Source: Streptomyces iakyrus (lineage in GTDB: Bacteria > Actinomycetota > Actinomycetes > Streptomycetales > Streptomycetaceae). Taken from it: a stretch of DNA of 64,000 nt. The DNA lies in assembly GCF_000717055.1 (NCBI RefSeq), contig NZ_JNXI01000015.1:186001-250000 (forward strand), in the 5' to 3' direction. Numbering within the stretch: the stretch's first letter is position 1; each line of letters opens with the position of its first letter. Below are positions 26,438-35,833 of this stretch, piece after piece. Position numbers and translations under genes: made by a program. A model generated the notes under the pieces. It made no database searches and had not been told where the DNA came from. It saw nothing but the letters and a program-made list of their open reading frames with translations.

Positions 26438-27454
26438 ATGTCCCTGGCCTCGTATGAGCGTTACCCCCTGCTCTTCGGGCCCTCGCCCGTCCACCCCTTG
26501 GAGCGGCTCACCGCGCATCTCGGTGGTGCGTCCCTCTGGGCCAAGCGTGAGGACTGCAACTCCGGTGTCGCGTACGGCGGCAACAAGACCCGCAAGCTGG
26601 AGTACCTGGTCGCCGACGCGCTCGCCCAGGGCTGCGACACGCTCGTGTCGATCGGGGGCGTGCAGTCCAACCACACCCGCCAGGTCGCGGCCGTCGCCGC
26701 CCGTGCCGGACTCAAGTGCGTGCTCGTCCAGGAGAGTTGGGTGGACTGGCCCGACGCGGTGTACGACAAGGTCGGCAACATCCTGATCAGCCGGCTGGCC
26801 GGGGCCGACGTGCGGCTGGTGAGGGCCGGGTTCGGCATCGGCTTCAAGGAGAGCTGGGAGCAGGTGCTCCGGGAGGTCGAGCAGGGCGGCGGGAAGCCGT
26901 ACGCGATCCCGGCCGGTGCGTCCGACCATCCGCTCGGTGGCCTCGGCTTCGCGGGGTGGGCGTACGAGGTCGCCGAGCAGGAGCGGGAGCTGGGCGTCTT
27001 CTTCGACACCGTCGTGGTGTGCTCGGTGACCGGGTCGACCCAGGCTGGCATGGTCGCCGGGTTCGCCGCGCTGGAGGAGGCGGGCGGGCGGCCCCGGCGC
27101 GTGCTCGGCATCGACGCCTCGGCGAAACCGGCCGCGACCCGCGGCCAGATCGCCCGTATCGCCGACCGCACCGGGAGCCTGATCGGTGTGAAGCGCGAGC
27201 TGACCGAGTCCGACGTCGAACTGGACGAGCGGTACCACGCGGGCACGTACGGCATCCCCGACGAGGCCACCCTGGCGGCGATGCGGCTCGCGGCCCGGAC
27301 CGAGGGGATGGTGACCGACCCCGTCTACGAGGGCAAGTCCATGGCCGGGATGATCGATCTGGTGTCGCGGGGCGAGATCGGCCGGGACTCCACGGTGCTC
27401 TACGCCCACCTGGGCGGGCAGCCGGCGCTGAACGCGTACAGCGCGCTGTTCTGA
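26438..27454 (+). CDS. acdS: 1-aminocyclopropane-1-carboxylate (ACC) deaminase
   Basis: A 338-residue cytoplasmic PLP enzyme (tryptophan synthase beta fold) that splits ACC to ammonia and 2-oxobutyrate, which lowers ethylene in plant hosts. PLP Lys in [12 protein letters not shown] (about residue 51), [15 protein letters not shown], and the active-site Glu and Leu that distinguish ACC deaminase from D-cysteine desulfhydrase: [13 protein letters not shown] and [14 protein letters not shown]. Family length exactly. GGGAGG precedes the ATG. Hairpin follows. Confidence 0.94.
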   Translation: MSLASYERYPLLFGPSPVHPLERLTAHLGGASLWAKREDCNSGVAYGGNKTRKLEYLVADALAQGCDTLVSIGGVQSNHTRQVAAVAARAGLKCVLVQESWVDWPDAVYDKVGNILISRLAGADVRLVRAGFGIGFKESWEQVLREVEQGGGKPYAIPAGASDHPLGGLGFAGWAYEVAEQERELGVFFDTVVVCSVTGSTQAGMVAGFAALEEAGGRPRRVLGIDASAKPAATRGQIARIADRTGSLIGVKRELTESDVELDERYHAGTYGIPDEATLAAMRLAARTEGMVTDPVYEGKSMAGMIDLVSRGEIGRDSTVLYAHLGGQPALNAYSALF

Positions 27455-27479
27455 CCGACGGCCGCCGGCCGTCAGGTCG
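27453..27479 (+). terminator. Hairpin after acdS
   Basis: GACCGACGGCC - GCC - GGCCGTCAGGTC, a G/C-rich stem with one bulge immediately after the acdS stop. Confidence 0.6.
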
Positions 27480-27548
27480 GCTGTATACGGGAATCACCCG
27501 GGGGGCCGTCGGGTTGTCGCCGTTACCCGACGTACTGGAGGAGCCCCC

Positions 27549-27953
27549 ATGTCCGACGAGCCGGCCGTTCGCGAACTCCGTTTGGTCGTGACCGCCGAGG
27601 ACTACGACGCCGCGCTGCACTTCTACCGGGACGTGCTCGGGCTGACCGAGCAGGGCGCGTTCGCCTCGGAGAACGGGCGGGTCACGATCCTCGACGCCGG
27701 GCGGGCCACCCTGGAGCTGACCGACCCGAACCACGCCGCGTTCATCGACGAGGTCGAGGTGGGGCGACGGGTGGCCGGGCACATCAGGGTCGCCTTCCAG
27801 GTGGACGACTCCGTCGCCGCGACGGCGAAACTGGCCGCCGCGGGAGCCGAGGTCGTCGCCGAGCCGACCCGCACGCCCTGGAACTCCCTGAACTCGCGGC
27901 TTGAAGCACCCGGTGCGCTTCAGCTGACGCTGTTCACGGAGCTCGGCGACTGA
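27549..27953 (+). CDS. VOC (glyoxalase/bleomycin resistance) superfamily protein
   Basis: A 134-residue single vicinal-oxygen-chelate domain protein. Strand/helix pattern LRLVVTAEDYDAALHFYRDVLGL at the N-terminus and VRTPW.SLNSRLEAPGALQLTLFTEL near the end carry metal-site Glu residues. Substrate unknown. The ATG follows GGAGGAG. Monocistronic. Confidence 0.86.
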   Translation: MSDEPAVRELRLVVTAEDYDAALHFYRDVLGLTEQGAFASENGRVTILDAGRATLELTDPNHAAFIDEVEVGRRVAGHIRVAFQVDDSVAATAKLAAAGAEVVAEPTRTPWNSLNSRLEAPGALQLTLFTELGD

Positions 27954-28214
27954 CGGGGGTGGTGGGTGCCGGTCGGGGTGATCGGCCGGCCGCGGCCGTG
28001 TGTGCGCCTTTGCCTCGCCGGGTGGTGGGTCGGGGCCGCGCCGGGGGGTGTCCGTCCTCGGAAGGGCGCGATGGGGTCTCACGCCGACTGACTGTTCGTT
28101 GACGCCAACCGCTGCGGGCGGACACCCCCCGACACGGCCCCTTGCGTCGTACGGCGGCTGCGGGCCGGAGGGTGATCGTCCGGCTGCCCCTGCCGTGTGG
28201 GCTCCCGCGGCGGA

Positions 28215-28227
28215 TACAGTGCTGGAC
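28215..28227 (+). promoter_or_regulatory. -10 of a probable leaderless LacI-family gene
   Basis: TACAGT (28215-28220) lies seven bases before the GTG at 28228, and there is no Shine-Dalgarno, so the GTG is probably the transcript end. Confidence 0.5.
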
Positions 28228-29265
28228 GTGTGGACGGACAATCAGCGTGCGGAGCCGAGTGCTGAGCGGCCCGACGGTGTGCGGCGCCGGGCCACGATCC
28301 ACGACGTCGCCCGCCTGGCCGGGGTGTCCCGCCAGACGGTCTCCCGGGCGGTCAACGACAAGGGTGAGATCGACCCCGGCACCAAGGAGCGGGTCCTGGA
28401 GGCGGCGCGGCTCCTGGACTACCGGCCGAGCCGGTTCGCGCGCGGCCTCGTCCAGAAGGGCGCGGTGACGGCCGGCCTGGTCATCCCGGACCTGCGCAAC
28501 CCGTTCTTCCCCGAGGTGGCCGCCGGGGTGCTGGAGGCGGCCGAGCAGCGGGGCTGGCAGGTCGTCGTATGGGACTCCAGAATCGACGAGGCCAGGGAGC
28601 GGGAGGCGCTCGACGTGCTCTCCCACCAGGCGGACGCCGTCGTGGGTTACTTCAAGGACCCGGACGACGTGCTCACCCGGCACATCGGCGGCGTACCGCT
28701 GGTGCTGCTGGAGCGCGGGCCGCAGCAGACCCGGTTCGCGGCCGTGGGCATCGACGCCGCCACCGGGGTCGAGCAGGGCATGAACCACCTGTTCCGCGCC
28801 GGGCATCGCAGGATCGGCATGCTGGACGGCGTGCACGGTCCCGGCCCGCGTCGGCAGGCCTTCGTGGAGCAGGCGCGGCAGCTCGGACTGCCGGTCGACG
28901 AGGACTGGGTCGTTATGTGCCCCGAGCACAGCGTGACCGGTGGGGAGGCCGGCATGGAGCGGCTGCTGGCCCAGCGGCCCGACGTCACCGCGGTCTTCGG
29001 CTTCAACGACCTGATCGCGGTCGGGGCGATGCGCACCGCCCGTCGGCGTGGCCGGAGCGTTCCGGGCGACCTGGCCGTGCTCGGCTTCGACGGTCTCTCC
29101 CTGGGCGAGCTCGTCGAACCCGCCCTGACCACCCTGCACATCGACAAGCGGCAGCTGGGACGGCTGGCCGTGGAGCAGGTGGCCCGGCTGCGCGCGGGCG
29201 AGGAGCCGCTGCGGGGCGCCGACGCGTGGGTGACTCCCGAACTCGTGGTGCGCGACTCCGCCTGA
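28228..29265 (+). CDS. LacI-family transcriptional regulator
   Basis: A 345-residue repressor: helix-turn-helix ATIHDVARLAGVSRQTVSRAVND with hinge helix RPSRFARGL (residues 20-75) and a periplasmic-binding-protein-like sugar domain (GAVTAGLVIPDLRNPFFPEVAAGV; PDVTAVFGFNDLIAVGAMR; LAVLGFDGLSLGELVEPALTT). GTG 28228 chosen because of the -10 at 28215. No sugar operon adjoins it directly; the polyol ABC operon 2.3 kb away has its own DeoR regulator. Target unknown. Confidence 0.88.
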   Translation: MWTDNQRAEPSAERPDGVRRRATIHDVARLAGVSRQTVSRAVNDKGEIDPGTKERVLEAARLLDYRPSRFARGLVQKGAVTAGLVIPDLRNPFFPEVAAGVLEAAEQRGWQVVVWDSRIDEAREREALDVLSHQADAVVGYFKDPDDVLTRHIGGVPLVLLERGPQQTRFAAVGIDAATGVEQGMNHLFRAGHRRIGMLDGVHGPGPRRQAFVEQARQLGLPVDEDWVVMCPEHSVTGGEAGMERLLAQRPDVTAVFGFNDLIAVGAMRTARRRGRSVPGDLAVLGFDGLSLGELVEPALTTLHIDKRQLGRLAVEQVARLRAGEEPLRGADAWVTPELVVRDSA

Positions 29266-29390
29266 CGTTCCGGCAGCCCGGCAGATCCGCCGTGCTTGAT
29301 GCAGTCGTTGAGGGCCGGTCCCCGGTCCGGCCTCTCGGTAGGGTGCGGAGAAGAGGAGCCCCTACGTCCCGGTCGGTGAGGAGTGGTCGC

Positions 29391-29966
29391 ATGGTGCAGG
29401 CCAGGCCCATGCGGGCGGACGCCCGGCGCAACTACGAGCGGCTGCTGACGGTCGCCGTCGAGGCCTTCGCCGAGCACGGGGAAGGCGCGTCGCTCGACGA
29501 CATCGCCAAGCGGGCCGGGGTCGGCTCCGGCACGCTGTACCGGCACTTCCCGACCCGGCAGGCGCTGCTGGAGGCCGCGTACCTGGACCGCGTCGAGGCG
29601 ATCGCGGACCGGGCCGACGCGCTCGCGGCCGAACTTCCTCCGGCTGAGGCGCTGGGAGAGTGGCTGTACGAACTGGGTGCCGGGATGATCCGGATGCGGG
29701 GACTGAAGGCGCTGCTGGGACCGGCCGTCACGGACTCCGGCGCTCTCGTGAGCACGGCCTGCGGCGACTCGGTCAAGGCCGCGGCGGGGCGGCTGGTGCG
29801 GGCGGCGCAGGAGGAGGGCACGCTGCGGCGGGACGTCGAGCCCGTCGACGTGCTGCGGCTGGCGCACGGGGTGGCGACGGCGTCGGAACTGGCGGACGGG
29901 GAGGGCCGGCACATCCGGCGGTATCTGACGCTTCTGATGGAGGGGCTGGGGGCGGGGCGCCGTTGA
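29391..29966 (+). CDS. TetR-family transcriptional regulator
   Basis: A 191-residue regulator with N-terminal helix-turn-helix (LLTVAVEAFAEHGEGASLDDIAKRAGVGSGTLYRHFPTRQALLEA, about residues 17-60) and an all-helical effector domain of the type with a C-terminal TetR_C33-like fold. ATG 29391 with GTGAGGAG upstream. Monocistronic and followed by a terminator; target unknown. Confidence 0.88.
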   Translation: MVQARPMRADARRNYERLLTVAVEAFAEHGEGASLDDIAKRAGVGSGTLYRHFPTRQALLEAAYLDRVEAIADRADALAAELPPAEALGEWLYELGAGMIRMRGLKALLGPAVTDSGALVSTACGDSVKAAAGRLVRAAQEEGTLRRDVEPVDVLRLAHGVATASELADGEGRHIRRYLTLLMEGLGAGRR

Positions 29967-29977
29967 TCCGGTGAGCC

Positions 29978-30005
29978 GGACGCCCCCTGGGATGAGGGGG
30001 CGTCC
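29978..30005. terminator. Bidirectional terminator
   Basis: GGACGCCCCC - TGGGATGA - GGGGGCGTCC, perfect 10-bp stem between convergent TetR and TerD genes. Confidence 0.8.
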
Positions 30006-30024
30006 CGGAGGCCGGTTCGGCGGG

Positions 30025-31236
30025 TTACAGGGCCTGTGCCGCGGGCTTCACCATTCCCCTCACCGTGCGGGACTTCACGAAGTCGCCCAGGGCCGTCATC
30101 TCCCACTCGCCGGAGAACTGGCGGATCAGCTTGGCCATCATCACGCCGGTCTGCGGCTCGGCGCTGGTGAGGTCGAAACGGACCAGCTCCTCGCCGGTGG
30201 TGCCGTCCAGGAGGCGGCAGTAGGCCTTGGCGACCTCGGTGAACTTCTGGCCGGAGAAGGAGTTGACCGTGAAGACCAGGCCGGTGACCTCCTGGGGCAG
30301 GCGGCCGAGGTCGACCATGATGGTCTCGTCGTCGCCGCCGCCCTCGCCCGTGAGGTTGTCGCCGGAGTGGCGGATGGCGCCGCCCACGATCTGGAGCTTG
30401 CCGAAGTAGCAGCTGTCGATGTGGTTGCGCTGCGGCCCGTAGGCGATGACCGAGGCGTCCAGGTCGATGTCCTTGCCGCGGTACGCGGGCTCCCAGCCGA
30501 GACCCATCCTGACCTGGGAGAGCAGGGGGCGGCCGCCCTTGATCAGGGAGACCGTCTGGTTCTTCTGGAGGCTGACGCGGCCCTTGTCGAGGTTGATCTT
30601 CCCGGCGCCGGGCGCGGGCGGCGGAGGCGTGGCCGGGGCGGCCGGGGGTGCGGCGGGGGCGGTCACGGGCGGGGCCGGCGGCTGCACCGGGGCCGGCGGC
30701 GGGGTCACCGGCTGGGGCGGGGCGGCGGCGGCCGGCTCCTCCACCGTGACACCGAAGTCCGTGGCGATGCCCGCGAGGCCGTTGGCGTATCCCTGGCCGA
30801 CGGCCCTGGCCTTCCACTGGCCGTTTCGATGGTAGACCTCCACGATGACCAGGGCCGTCTCGCTGCCGAGCTGCGGCGGTGTGAACGAGGCGAGGACGGA
30901 GCCGTCATCCGCGTTGCGGATGGTGGCCGTCGGCTCGATGCCCTGGAAGGTCTGGCCCGCGGCGTCCGGGCTCGCCGTGACGACGATCTTCTCGATGCCC
31001 GGGGGCAGGGCCGCCGTGTCGACCACGATCGCGTCGGGCGCGCTGCCGCCGCCCGAGCGGTACGTCACGCCGGGGCCCGACGGCTGGTTGTAGAAGATGA
31101 AGTCGTCGTCGGAGCGCACCTTGCCGTCGGCGGTGAGCAGCAGGCCCGATACGTCGAGCCGCACCGGGGCGGCGACGTCCACCGTCACGCGGGCGGCGGA
31201 CAGGGGGATGTTCGAGCCGGGGGTCATAGCTGTCAT
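30025..31236 (-). CDS. Two-domain TerD-family (tellurium resistance type) protein
   Basis: A 403-residue cytoplasmic protein with two TerD/CABP1-like Ca-binding modules, residues about 1-185 and 222-395, joined by a Pro/Ala-rich linker (residues 185-220). Each module has the DD-type calcium loop, e.g. KVRSDDDFIFYNQP and EGGGDDETIMVDLGRLP, and the strand EVYHRNGQWKARAVGQGY. Double TerD proteins are common in streptomycetes and act in stress signalling, not necessarily tellurite. Two candidate ATGs (31236, 31227), neither with a Shine-Dalgarno. Confidence 0.88.
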   Translation of the reverse strand: MTAMTPGSNIPLSAARVTVDVAAPVRLDVSGLLLTADGKVRSDDDFIFYNQPSGPGVTYRSGGGSAPDAIVVDTAALPPGIEKIVVTASPDAAGQTFQGIEPTATIRNADDGSVLASFTPPQLGSETALVIVEVYHRNGQWKARAVGQGYANGLAGIATDFGVTVEEPAAAAPPQPVTPPPAPVQPPAPPVTAPAAPPAAPATPPPPAPGAGKINLDKGRVSLQKNQTVSLIKGGRPLLSQVRMGLGWEPAYRGKDIDLDASVIAYGPQRNHIDSCYFGKLQIVGGAIRHSGDNLTGEGGGDDETIMVDLGRLPQEVTGLVFTVNSFSGQKFTEVAKAYCRLLDGTTGEELVRFDLTSAEPQTGVMMAKLIRQFSGEWEMTALGDFVKSRTVRGMVKPAAQAL

Positions 31237-31312
31237 GCCGGGTGAACGAGCGAGGCGGTTTTGCCGTTCCCTTACCCTGCGGCCAATCGGGTGGGCGGCG
31301 ATCGCGGGGGCC

Positions 31313-31534
31313 TCACCGGCGATTGCGGGGGTGGTCGCGGGCGGTGCGTTCGTTGCCCCGCTTGTAGTTGCCGGTCCAGCGGGCCATGACGAGCTGCGGG
31401 TCGGAGGACTCGACCTCGGCGAGGAACCGGCCGGCCCGGGGGCCGGTCAGGGTGGTGGCGGGGCGGCCGTGGTGGCTGATGCGGACGGTGCCGCCCGCGT
31501 GCTGCTCGTAGGTGAATCCATGGGGTCTCGGCAT
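31313..31534 (-). CDS. Small basic protein of unknown function
   Basis: A 73-residue protein, basic, beginning MPRPHGFTYEQHAGGTVRI and ending in an Arg/Asn-rich tail. It looks like a single small alpha/beta fold (GGTVRISHHGRPATTLTGPRAGRFLAEV). ATG at 31534 is six bases after TACCCT, compatible with a leaderless message. I recognise similar proteins in other streptomycetes without function. Confidence 0.7.
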   Translation of the reverse strand: MPRPHGFTYEQHAGGTVRISHHGRPATTLTGPRAGRFLAEVESSDPQLVMARWTGNYKRGNERTARDHPRNRR

Positions 31535-31607
31535 GCCGTGAGGGTACGAGGAGGGGAGCGGGCGTCCCAGCGAATTTCGCCCGCCCCCGCCCACGGTGGT
31601 CCCTTCC

Positions 31608-32597
31608 CTACGGCACGACGACGATCTTGCGGCCGACGCCCGCCGCGAACTGCTCCAGCGCCTGGGGGTACCTCTCCAGCGGGATGCGGTCGCTGATGAA
31701 GACGTCCGGGTCGAGGACGCCGTTCGCGAACAGCTCCGCTGCCCGCTCGAAGCTGTGCAGCACCGCCATCGAGCCCGTGATGGTGATCTCCTGGTTGTAG
31801 ATGCGGTACGGGTCGATCGTCACGCGCGTCGCGTAGTCGGCCACGCCGAACTGCAGGAACGTGCCCGCTTTCGCCACTCGGTCCAGGCCGTCCTGGATCG
31901 CCGCCGCGTTGCCCGTGGCGTCCACGACCAGGTCCCAGCCCTGGGGGCGGCCCAGTTCGTCCGGGTTCGCCGCAGCCGCCGAGACGCCGAGGCGGCGGGC
32001 CGTCTCCAGGCGGACCGGGTTCACGTCGACGACGTCCACGCTCGCGGCGCCCGTGCGCTTGGCCAGCTCCAGCATCATCAGGCCCATGGTGCCGGAGCCG
32101 TAGATCAGCACGTGCGCGCCGAGGCGGGACCGGAGCACGTCGTAGCCGCGCACCGCGCAGGAGAGGGGCTCGACGAGCGCCGCGTCCTCGGTGCGGACGT
32201 GGCCGGGGAGCTTCACGCAGTTCGCCACCGGGGCGACGGCGTACTGTGCCGCGCCTCCGGCCGTGGTCACGCCGATCGCCGCCCAGCGTTCGCAGAGGTT
32301 GTTGTGGCCGGTACGGCAGTAGCGGCACTCGTAGCAGTAGAGGGACGGGTCGACGGCGACCCGGTCGCCCACCGCCACTTCCGTGACCCGGGTGCCGACT
32401 CCGACCACCTCGCCCGCGAACTCGTGCCCGGGCACGATCGGCAGCTTCGGGGCGAACTCGCCCTGGAGGATGTGGAGATCGGTGCCGCACAGGCCGCAGG
32501 CCGCGACCTCGACCACGACCTCGCGCGGGCCGGGCGTCGGGTCGGGGACCTCGGCGACGACGGCCTTGCCCACGGACTCGATGACGGCGGCCTTCAT
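31608..32597 (-). CDS. Zinc-dependent polyol/sugar alcohol dehydrogenase (MDR family)
   Basis: A 329-residue medium-chain NAD(P)-dependent dehydrogenase. Catalytic zinc ligands in ACGLCGTDLH (Cys), PGHEFAGEVV (His-Glu), structural zinc region SLYCYECRYCRTGHNNLCER with four cysteines, and Rossmann YGSGTMGLMMLELAKR. Most like sorbitol/threonine-dehydrogenase type enzymes. It is the last gene of a minus-strand operon (binding protein, two permeases, dehydrogenase), coupled by ATGA, so it should oxidise the imported polyol or sugar. Confidence 0.9.
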   Translation of the reverse strand: MKAAVIESVGKAVVAEVPDPTPGPREVVVEVAACGLCGTDLHILQGEFAPKLPIVPGHEFAGEVVGVGTRVTEVAVGDRVAVDPSLYCYECRYCRTGHNNLCERWAAIGVTTAGGAAQYAVAPVANCVKLPGHVRTEDAALVEPLSCAVRGYDVLRSRLGAHVLIYGSGTMGLMMLELAKRTGAASVDVVDVNPVRLETARRLGVSAAAANPDELGRPQGWDLVVDATGNAAAIQDGLDRVAKAGTFLQFGVADYATRVTIDPYRIYNQEITITGSMAVLHSFERAAELFANGVLDPDVFISDRIPLERYPQALEQFAAGVGRKIVVVP

Positions 32598-33445
32598 TTC
32601 ACGGCTCCCAACGACAGGCCCTGGACCAGCTTGTCCTGGGCGGCGAACCCCGCGGCGAGCACCGGCAGGGAGATCACGAGCGACGCGGCGCACACCTTCG
32701 CCAGGAACAGGCCCTGGCTGGTGATGAAGCCGGTCAGGAAGACGGGGGCGGTCTCGGCGACCACACCCGTGAGCACCCGGGCGAACAGCAGCTCGTTCCA
32801 GCTGAAGATGAAGCAGATCAGCGCCGTGGCGGCGATACCGGGGAGTGCGATGGGGGCGACCACGCGCGCGAGGACCGTGGGCAGCCGTGCTCCGTCCACC
32901 CGGGCCGCCTCGATCACCGCGACCGGGATCTCGGCGAGGAAGGACTGCATCATCCACACCGCGATCGGCAGGTTCATGGAGGTGTAGAGGATGACCAGCA
33001 GCCAGATGTTGTCGAGCATCCCGGCGTTGTTGGCGAAGAGGTAGATCGGCAGCAGGCCCGCCACGACCGGCAGCATCTTCGTGGAGAGGAAGAAGAACAG
33101 GACGTCCGTCCACTTGCGGACGCGGTTGATGGAGAGCGCGTAGGCCGCCGGGAAGGCCAGCAGGAGGACGAGGAGGGTCGACGCCACGGAGGCGACCGTG
33201 GAGTTGATCAGGGCCGGCCAGGGGCTCGCGCCGCCGCCCGCGCCGAAGAACTCGCGGTAGCCGTCCAGGGTCAGGGCGGCCGCGAAGGACGGCGGGTTGG
33301 TCGCCGCGTCCGTCTCCGAGTGGAAGGACGTCAGCGCCATCCATGCGATGGGCAGGAAGAACGCGATGCCGAGCAGCCAGGCCAGCAGGCCGAGGCCCGC
33401 CCCCTTGCCACGGGCACGGCGGGCACGCAGTGCGGTCGTGCTCAT
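32594..33445 (-). CDS. Carbohydrate ABC transporter permease (MalG type)
   Basis: A 283-residue inner-membrane protein with six transmembrane helices and the EAA loop EAARVDGARLPTVLARVVAPIALPG that docks to the ATPase. Four-base overlaps with both neighbours. No ATPase gene in the operon; in Streptomyces the shared ATPase MsiK usually serves such systems. Confidence 0.92.
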   Translation of the reverse strand: MSTTALRARRARGKGAGLGLLAWLLGIAFFLPIAWMALTSFHSETDAATNPPSFAAALTLDGYREFFGAGGGASPWPALINSTVASVASTLLVLLLAFPAAYALSINRVRKWTDVLFFFLSTKMLPVVAGLLPIYLFANNAGMLDNIWLLVILYTSMNLPIAVWMMQSFLAEIPVAVIEAARVDGARLPTVLARVVAPIALPGIAATALICFIFSWNELLFARVLTGVVAETAPVFLTGFITSQGLFLAKVCAASLVISLPVLAAGFAAQDKLVQGLSLGAVK

Positions 33446-34383
33446 GCGCGGGACACCTCCTCGCGGAACAGGGACGACACCACGCGCAGGGCGAAGGTCG
33501 CGATGACGATCGAGCCGATGACCACCAGGACACCCGCGGCCGAGGCGAGGCCGTTCTCGTGGGCCTGGTAGAAGCTCTGGTAGACGGTGTAGGGGAGGTT
33601 GGCGGTGCCGAGGCCGCCGGAGGTGATCGTGAAGACCGCGTCGAAGTTCTGGACGATGTAGATCGAGCCCAGCAGGGCGCCCAGTTCGAGGTAGCGGCGC
33701 AGGTGCGGGAGCGTCAGGTGGACGAAGATCTGCCAGTCGCTCGCGCCGTCGACCCGGGCCGCCTCGATCTGCTCGTGGTCGCGGCTCTGCAGGCCGGCGA
33801 GCAGGATCAGCATCATGAACGGCGTCCACTGCCAGACGAGGGACGCCTCGACGGCGAGCAGCGGGGTGCTGGAGATCCAGTCGGGCTGTGGCCCGCCCAC
33901 ATAGTGCAACAACCCGTTGAGCAGGCCGTATTCAGGGTTGTAGAGCACATGCTTCCAGAGCAGGGCCGCCGCGACCGGCACCACCAGGAACGGTGCGATC
34001 AGCAGCGTCCGTACGATGCCCCGGCCACGGAACCGCCGGTCCAGCAGCAGGGCGAGGACCAGTCCCAGCACCAGGCTGGCCAGCACCACGGCCACCGTCA
34101 GCAGCACGGTCGTCCACACCGAGTGGCGCAGGTCCGGGTCGGTGAGGACCTCCTGGTAGTTGTCCAGGCCGGTGAAGTGCCGGGCGTCCGGGTAGAGGCT
34201 GTTCCAGTCGAAGAAGGAGATCACCAGCGTGGCCACGAAGGGCAGCTGGGTGACGACGATCATGAAGATCAGGGCGGGCAGCAGCGGGGCCCGGGTGGCC
34301 CAGGCGCGCAGCCGGGCGGAGGGGCGGCGGGCCGGGGTGCCCGTCCGGGGTGCGGCCACGGGGGCCGTGGTCGTGGCGGTCAT
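33442..34383 (-). CDS. Sugar ABC transporter permease (MalF type)
   Basis: A 313-residue permease with six transmembrane helices after a cytoplasmic Pro/Ala/Arg-rich N-terminus; EAA loop EAARVDGASDWQIFVHLTLPHLRR. Resembles mannitol/sorbitol (SmoF) permeases. ATGA overlaps on both sides show tight coupling with the binding protein gene upstream. Confidence 0.92.
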   Translation of the reverse strand: MTATTTAPVAAPRTGTPARRPSARLRAWATRAPLLPALIFMIVVTQLPFVATLVISFFDWNSLYPDARHFTGLDNYQEVLTDPDLRHSVWTTVLLTVAVVLASLVLGLVLALLLDRRFRGRGIVRTLLIAPFLVVPVAAALLWKHVLYNPEYGLLNGLLHYVGGPQPDWISSTPLLAVEASLVWQWTPFMMLILLAGLQSRDHEQIEAARVDGASDWQIFVHLTLPHLRRYLELGALLGSIYIVQNFDAVFTITSGGLGTANLPYTVYQSFYQAHENGLASAAGVLVVIGSIVIATFALRVVSSLFREEVSRA

Positions 34384-35753
34384 CGTCCCTCGTACTCCTC
34401 GGAGATCTTCTCGGCGAGCGCCTGGGCCTTCTTCAGGGCCGACTCGACGGACTGGCGTCCGGCGATGGCCGCGCTGATCTCCTGGGAGACCTTGGTGCCG
34501 AGGTCGGTGAACTCGGGGATGCCGACGAACTGGATGCCGGGCGCGGGCCGCGGCTGTACGCCGGGGTCGTTCGGCCGGGCCTTCTCGATGGCCTCCTTGG
34601 TCATCTCCTGGAAGGCGGCGGCCTCTTTGCGGTAGTCGGGGTTGGCGTACGTGGAGGCCCGCTTGCCGGCCGGGACGTTCGACCAGCCGACCTCGTCGCC
34701 GACCAGTTCCTCGTAGCCCTTGCCGGACGCCCAGGAGACGAACTTCCAGGCGTCGTCCGGGTTGCGGGAGGCCTTCTGGATGCCCCAGGCCCAGGTGTAG
34801 AGCCAGCCGGAGGACTCGGTCTTCTCGACCGGGGCGGGGGCGTAGCCGACCTTGCCCTTGACCGGGGAGTCGGCCCCCTCCAGGGAACCGGCCGCGGAGG
34901 TGGCGTCGTACCACATGGCGACCTTGCCCTGGGTCATGTTGTTCAGGCACTCCGCGAAGCCGGACTGCGCGGCGCCGGACTCGCCGTGCTCGCGCACCAG
35001 ATCGACATAGAACTTCGTCGCCTTTTCGAAGGCGGGGGAGTCGAGCCGCGCCTTCCAGTCCTGGTCGAACCAGGTGCCGCCGAAGGTGTTCACGACCGTC
35101 GTCAGCGGTGCCATCACCTCACCCCAGCCGGGCAGGCCGCGCAGGCAGATGCCCTTCATGCCGGGCTCGGCGCCGTCCGCCTTCGCGGCGAGGTCCGCCA
35201 CCTGCTGCCAGGTGGGGTGCGCGGGCATCGTCAGGCGCTTCTTCTCGAACACGTCCTTGCGGTACATGAGGAAGGACGACTCGCCGTAGAAGGGCTGGCC
35301 GTAGAGCTTGCCGTCGTCCGCGGTGAGGGACTGGCGCATCGGCTTCAGGACGTCCTGCTCGTCGTAGGAGGGGTCCTTCGCGACATAGCCGTTCATCTCG
35401 CGCAGCCAGCCGTTGCGGGCGTAGATCGGTATCTCGTAGTTGGACAGCGTGGCGACGTCGTACTGGCCCGCCTGGTTGGCGAAGTCCTGGCTGATCTTGT
35501 CGCGGACGTCGTTCTCGGGCAGGACGGTGAAGTTGACCTTGATGCCCGTCTCCTCGGTGAAGTGGGCGCGGGTCAGCTTCTGCAGCTCGACCATCTGCGG
35601 GTTGTTGACCATCAGGACGTTGATGGCGTCGCCGCCGGATCCGGCCCCGCCCGCGCCGACCCAGCAGCCGGAGAGCAGCGGGGCGAGCAGCGTCCCTGCG
35701 GCGGCCAGGGCGAGCGGGGCTCGCGGTGGCCGTCGTCGGCTCTGGGTTCGCAT
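34380..35753 (-). CDS. Sugar/polyol-binding lipoprotein of ABC transporter
   Basis: A 457-residue extracellular solute-binding protein, family 1. Lipoprotein signal with lipobox LLSGC (Cys near residue 30). Typical features: NWQ/TW-type hinge FTVLPENDVRDKISQDFANQAGQYDVATLSNYEIPIYARNGWL region, DGKLYGQPFYGESSFLMYRKD and TQGKVAMWYDATSAAG. Similarity to sorbitol/mannitol-binding proteins fits the dehydrogenase at the end of the operon. ATG 35753 preceded by AGGAG. Confidence 0.92.
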   Translation of the reverse strand: MRTQSRRRPPRAPLALAAAGTLLAPLLSGCWVGAGGAGSGGDAINVLMVNNPQMVELQKLTRAHFTEETGIKVNFTVLPENDVRDKISQDFANQAGQYDVATLSNYEIPIYARNGWLREMNGYVAKDPSYDEQDVLKPMRQSLTADDGKLYGQPFYGESSFLMYRKDVFEKKRLTMPAHPTWQQVADLAAKADGAEPGMKGICLRGLPGWGEVMAPLTTVVNTFGGTWFDQDWKARLDSPAFEKATKFYVDLVREHGESGAAQSGFAECLNNMTQGKVAMWYDATSAAGSLEGADSPVKGKVGYAPAPVEKTESSGWLYTWAWGIQKASRNPDDAWKFVSWASGKGYEELVGDEVGWSNVPAGKRASTYANPDYRKEAAAFQEMTKEAIEKARPNDPGVQPRPAPGIQFVGIPEFTDLGTKVSQEISAAIAGRQSVESALKKAQALAEKISEEYEGR

Positions 35754-35833
35754 GGATCGCTCCTGGATGTATGGGGAGATAAGGGGCATCGCAGGGCGTG
35801 CGGGCGCCCTGGGGGAGGTCGACGGACGGGCGA

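Noticed and set aside
31220..31236. PHO unit GTTCACCCGGC next to the TerD start
   Set aside because: Only one unit, and it overlaps the start of the gene; chance occurrence is likely.
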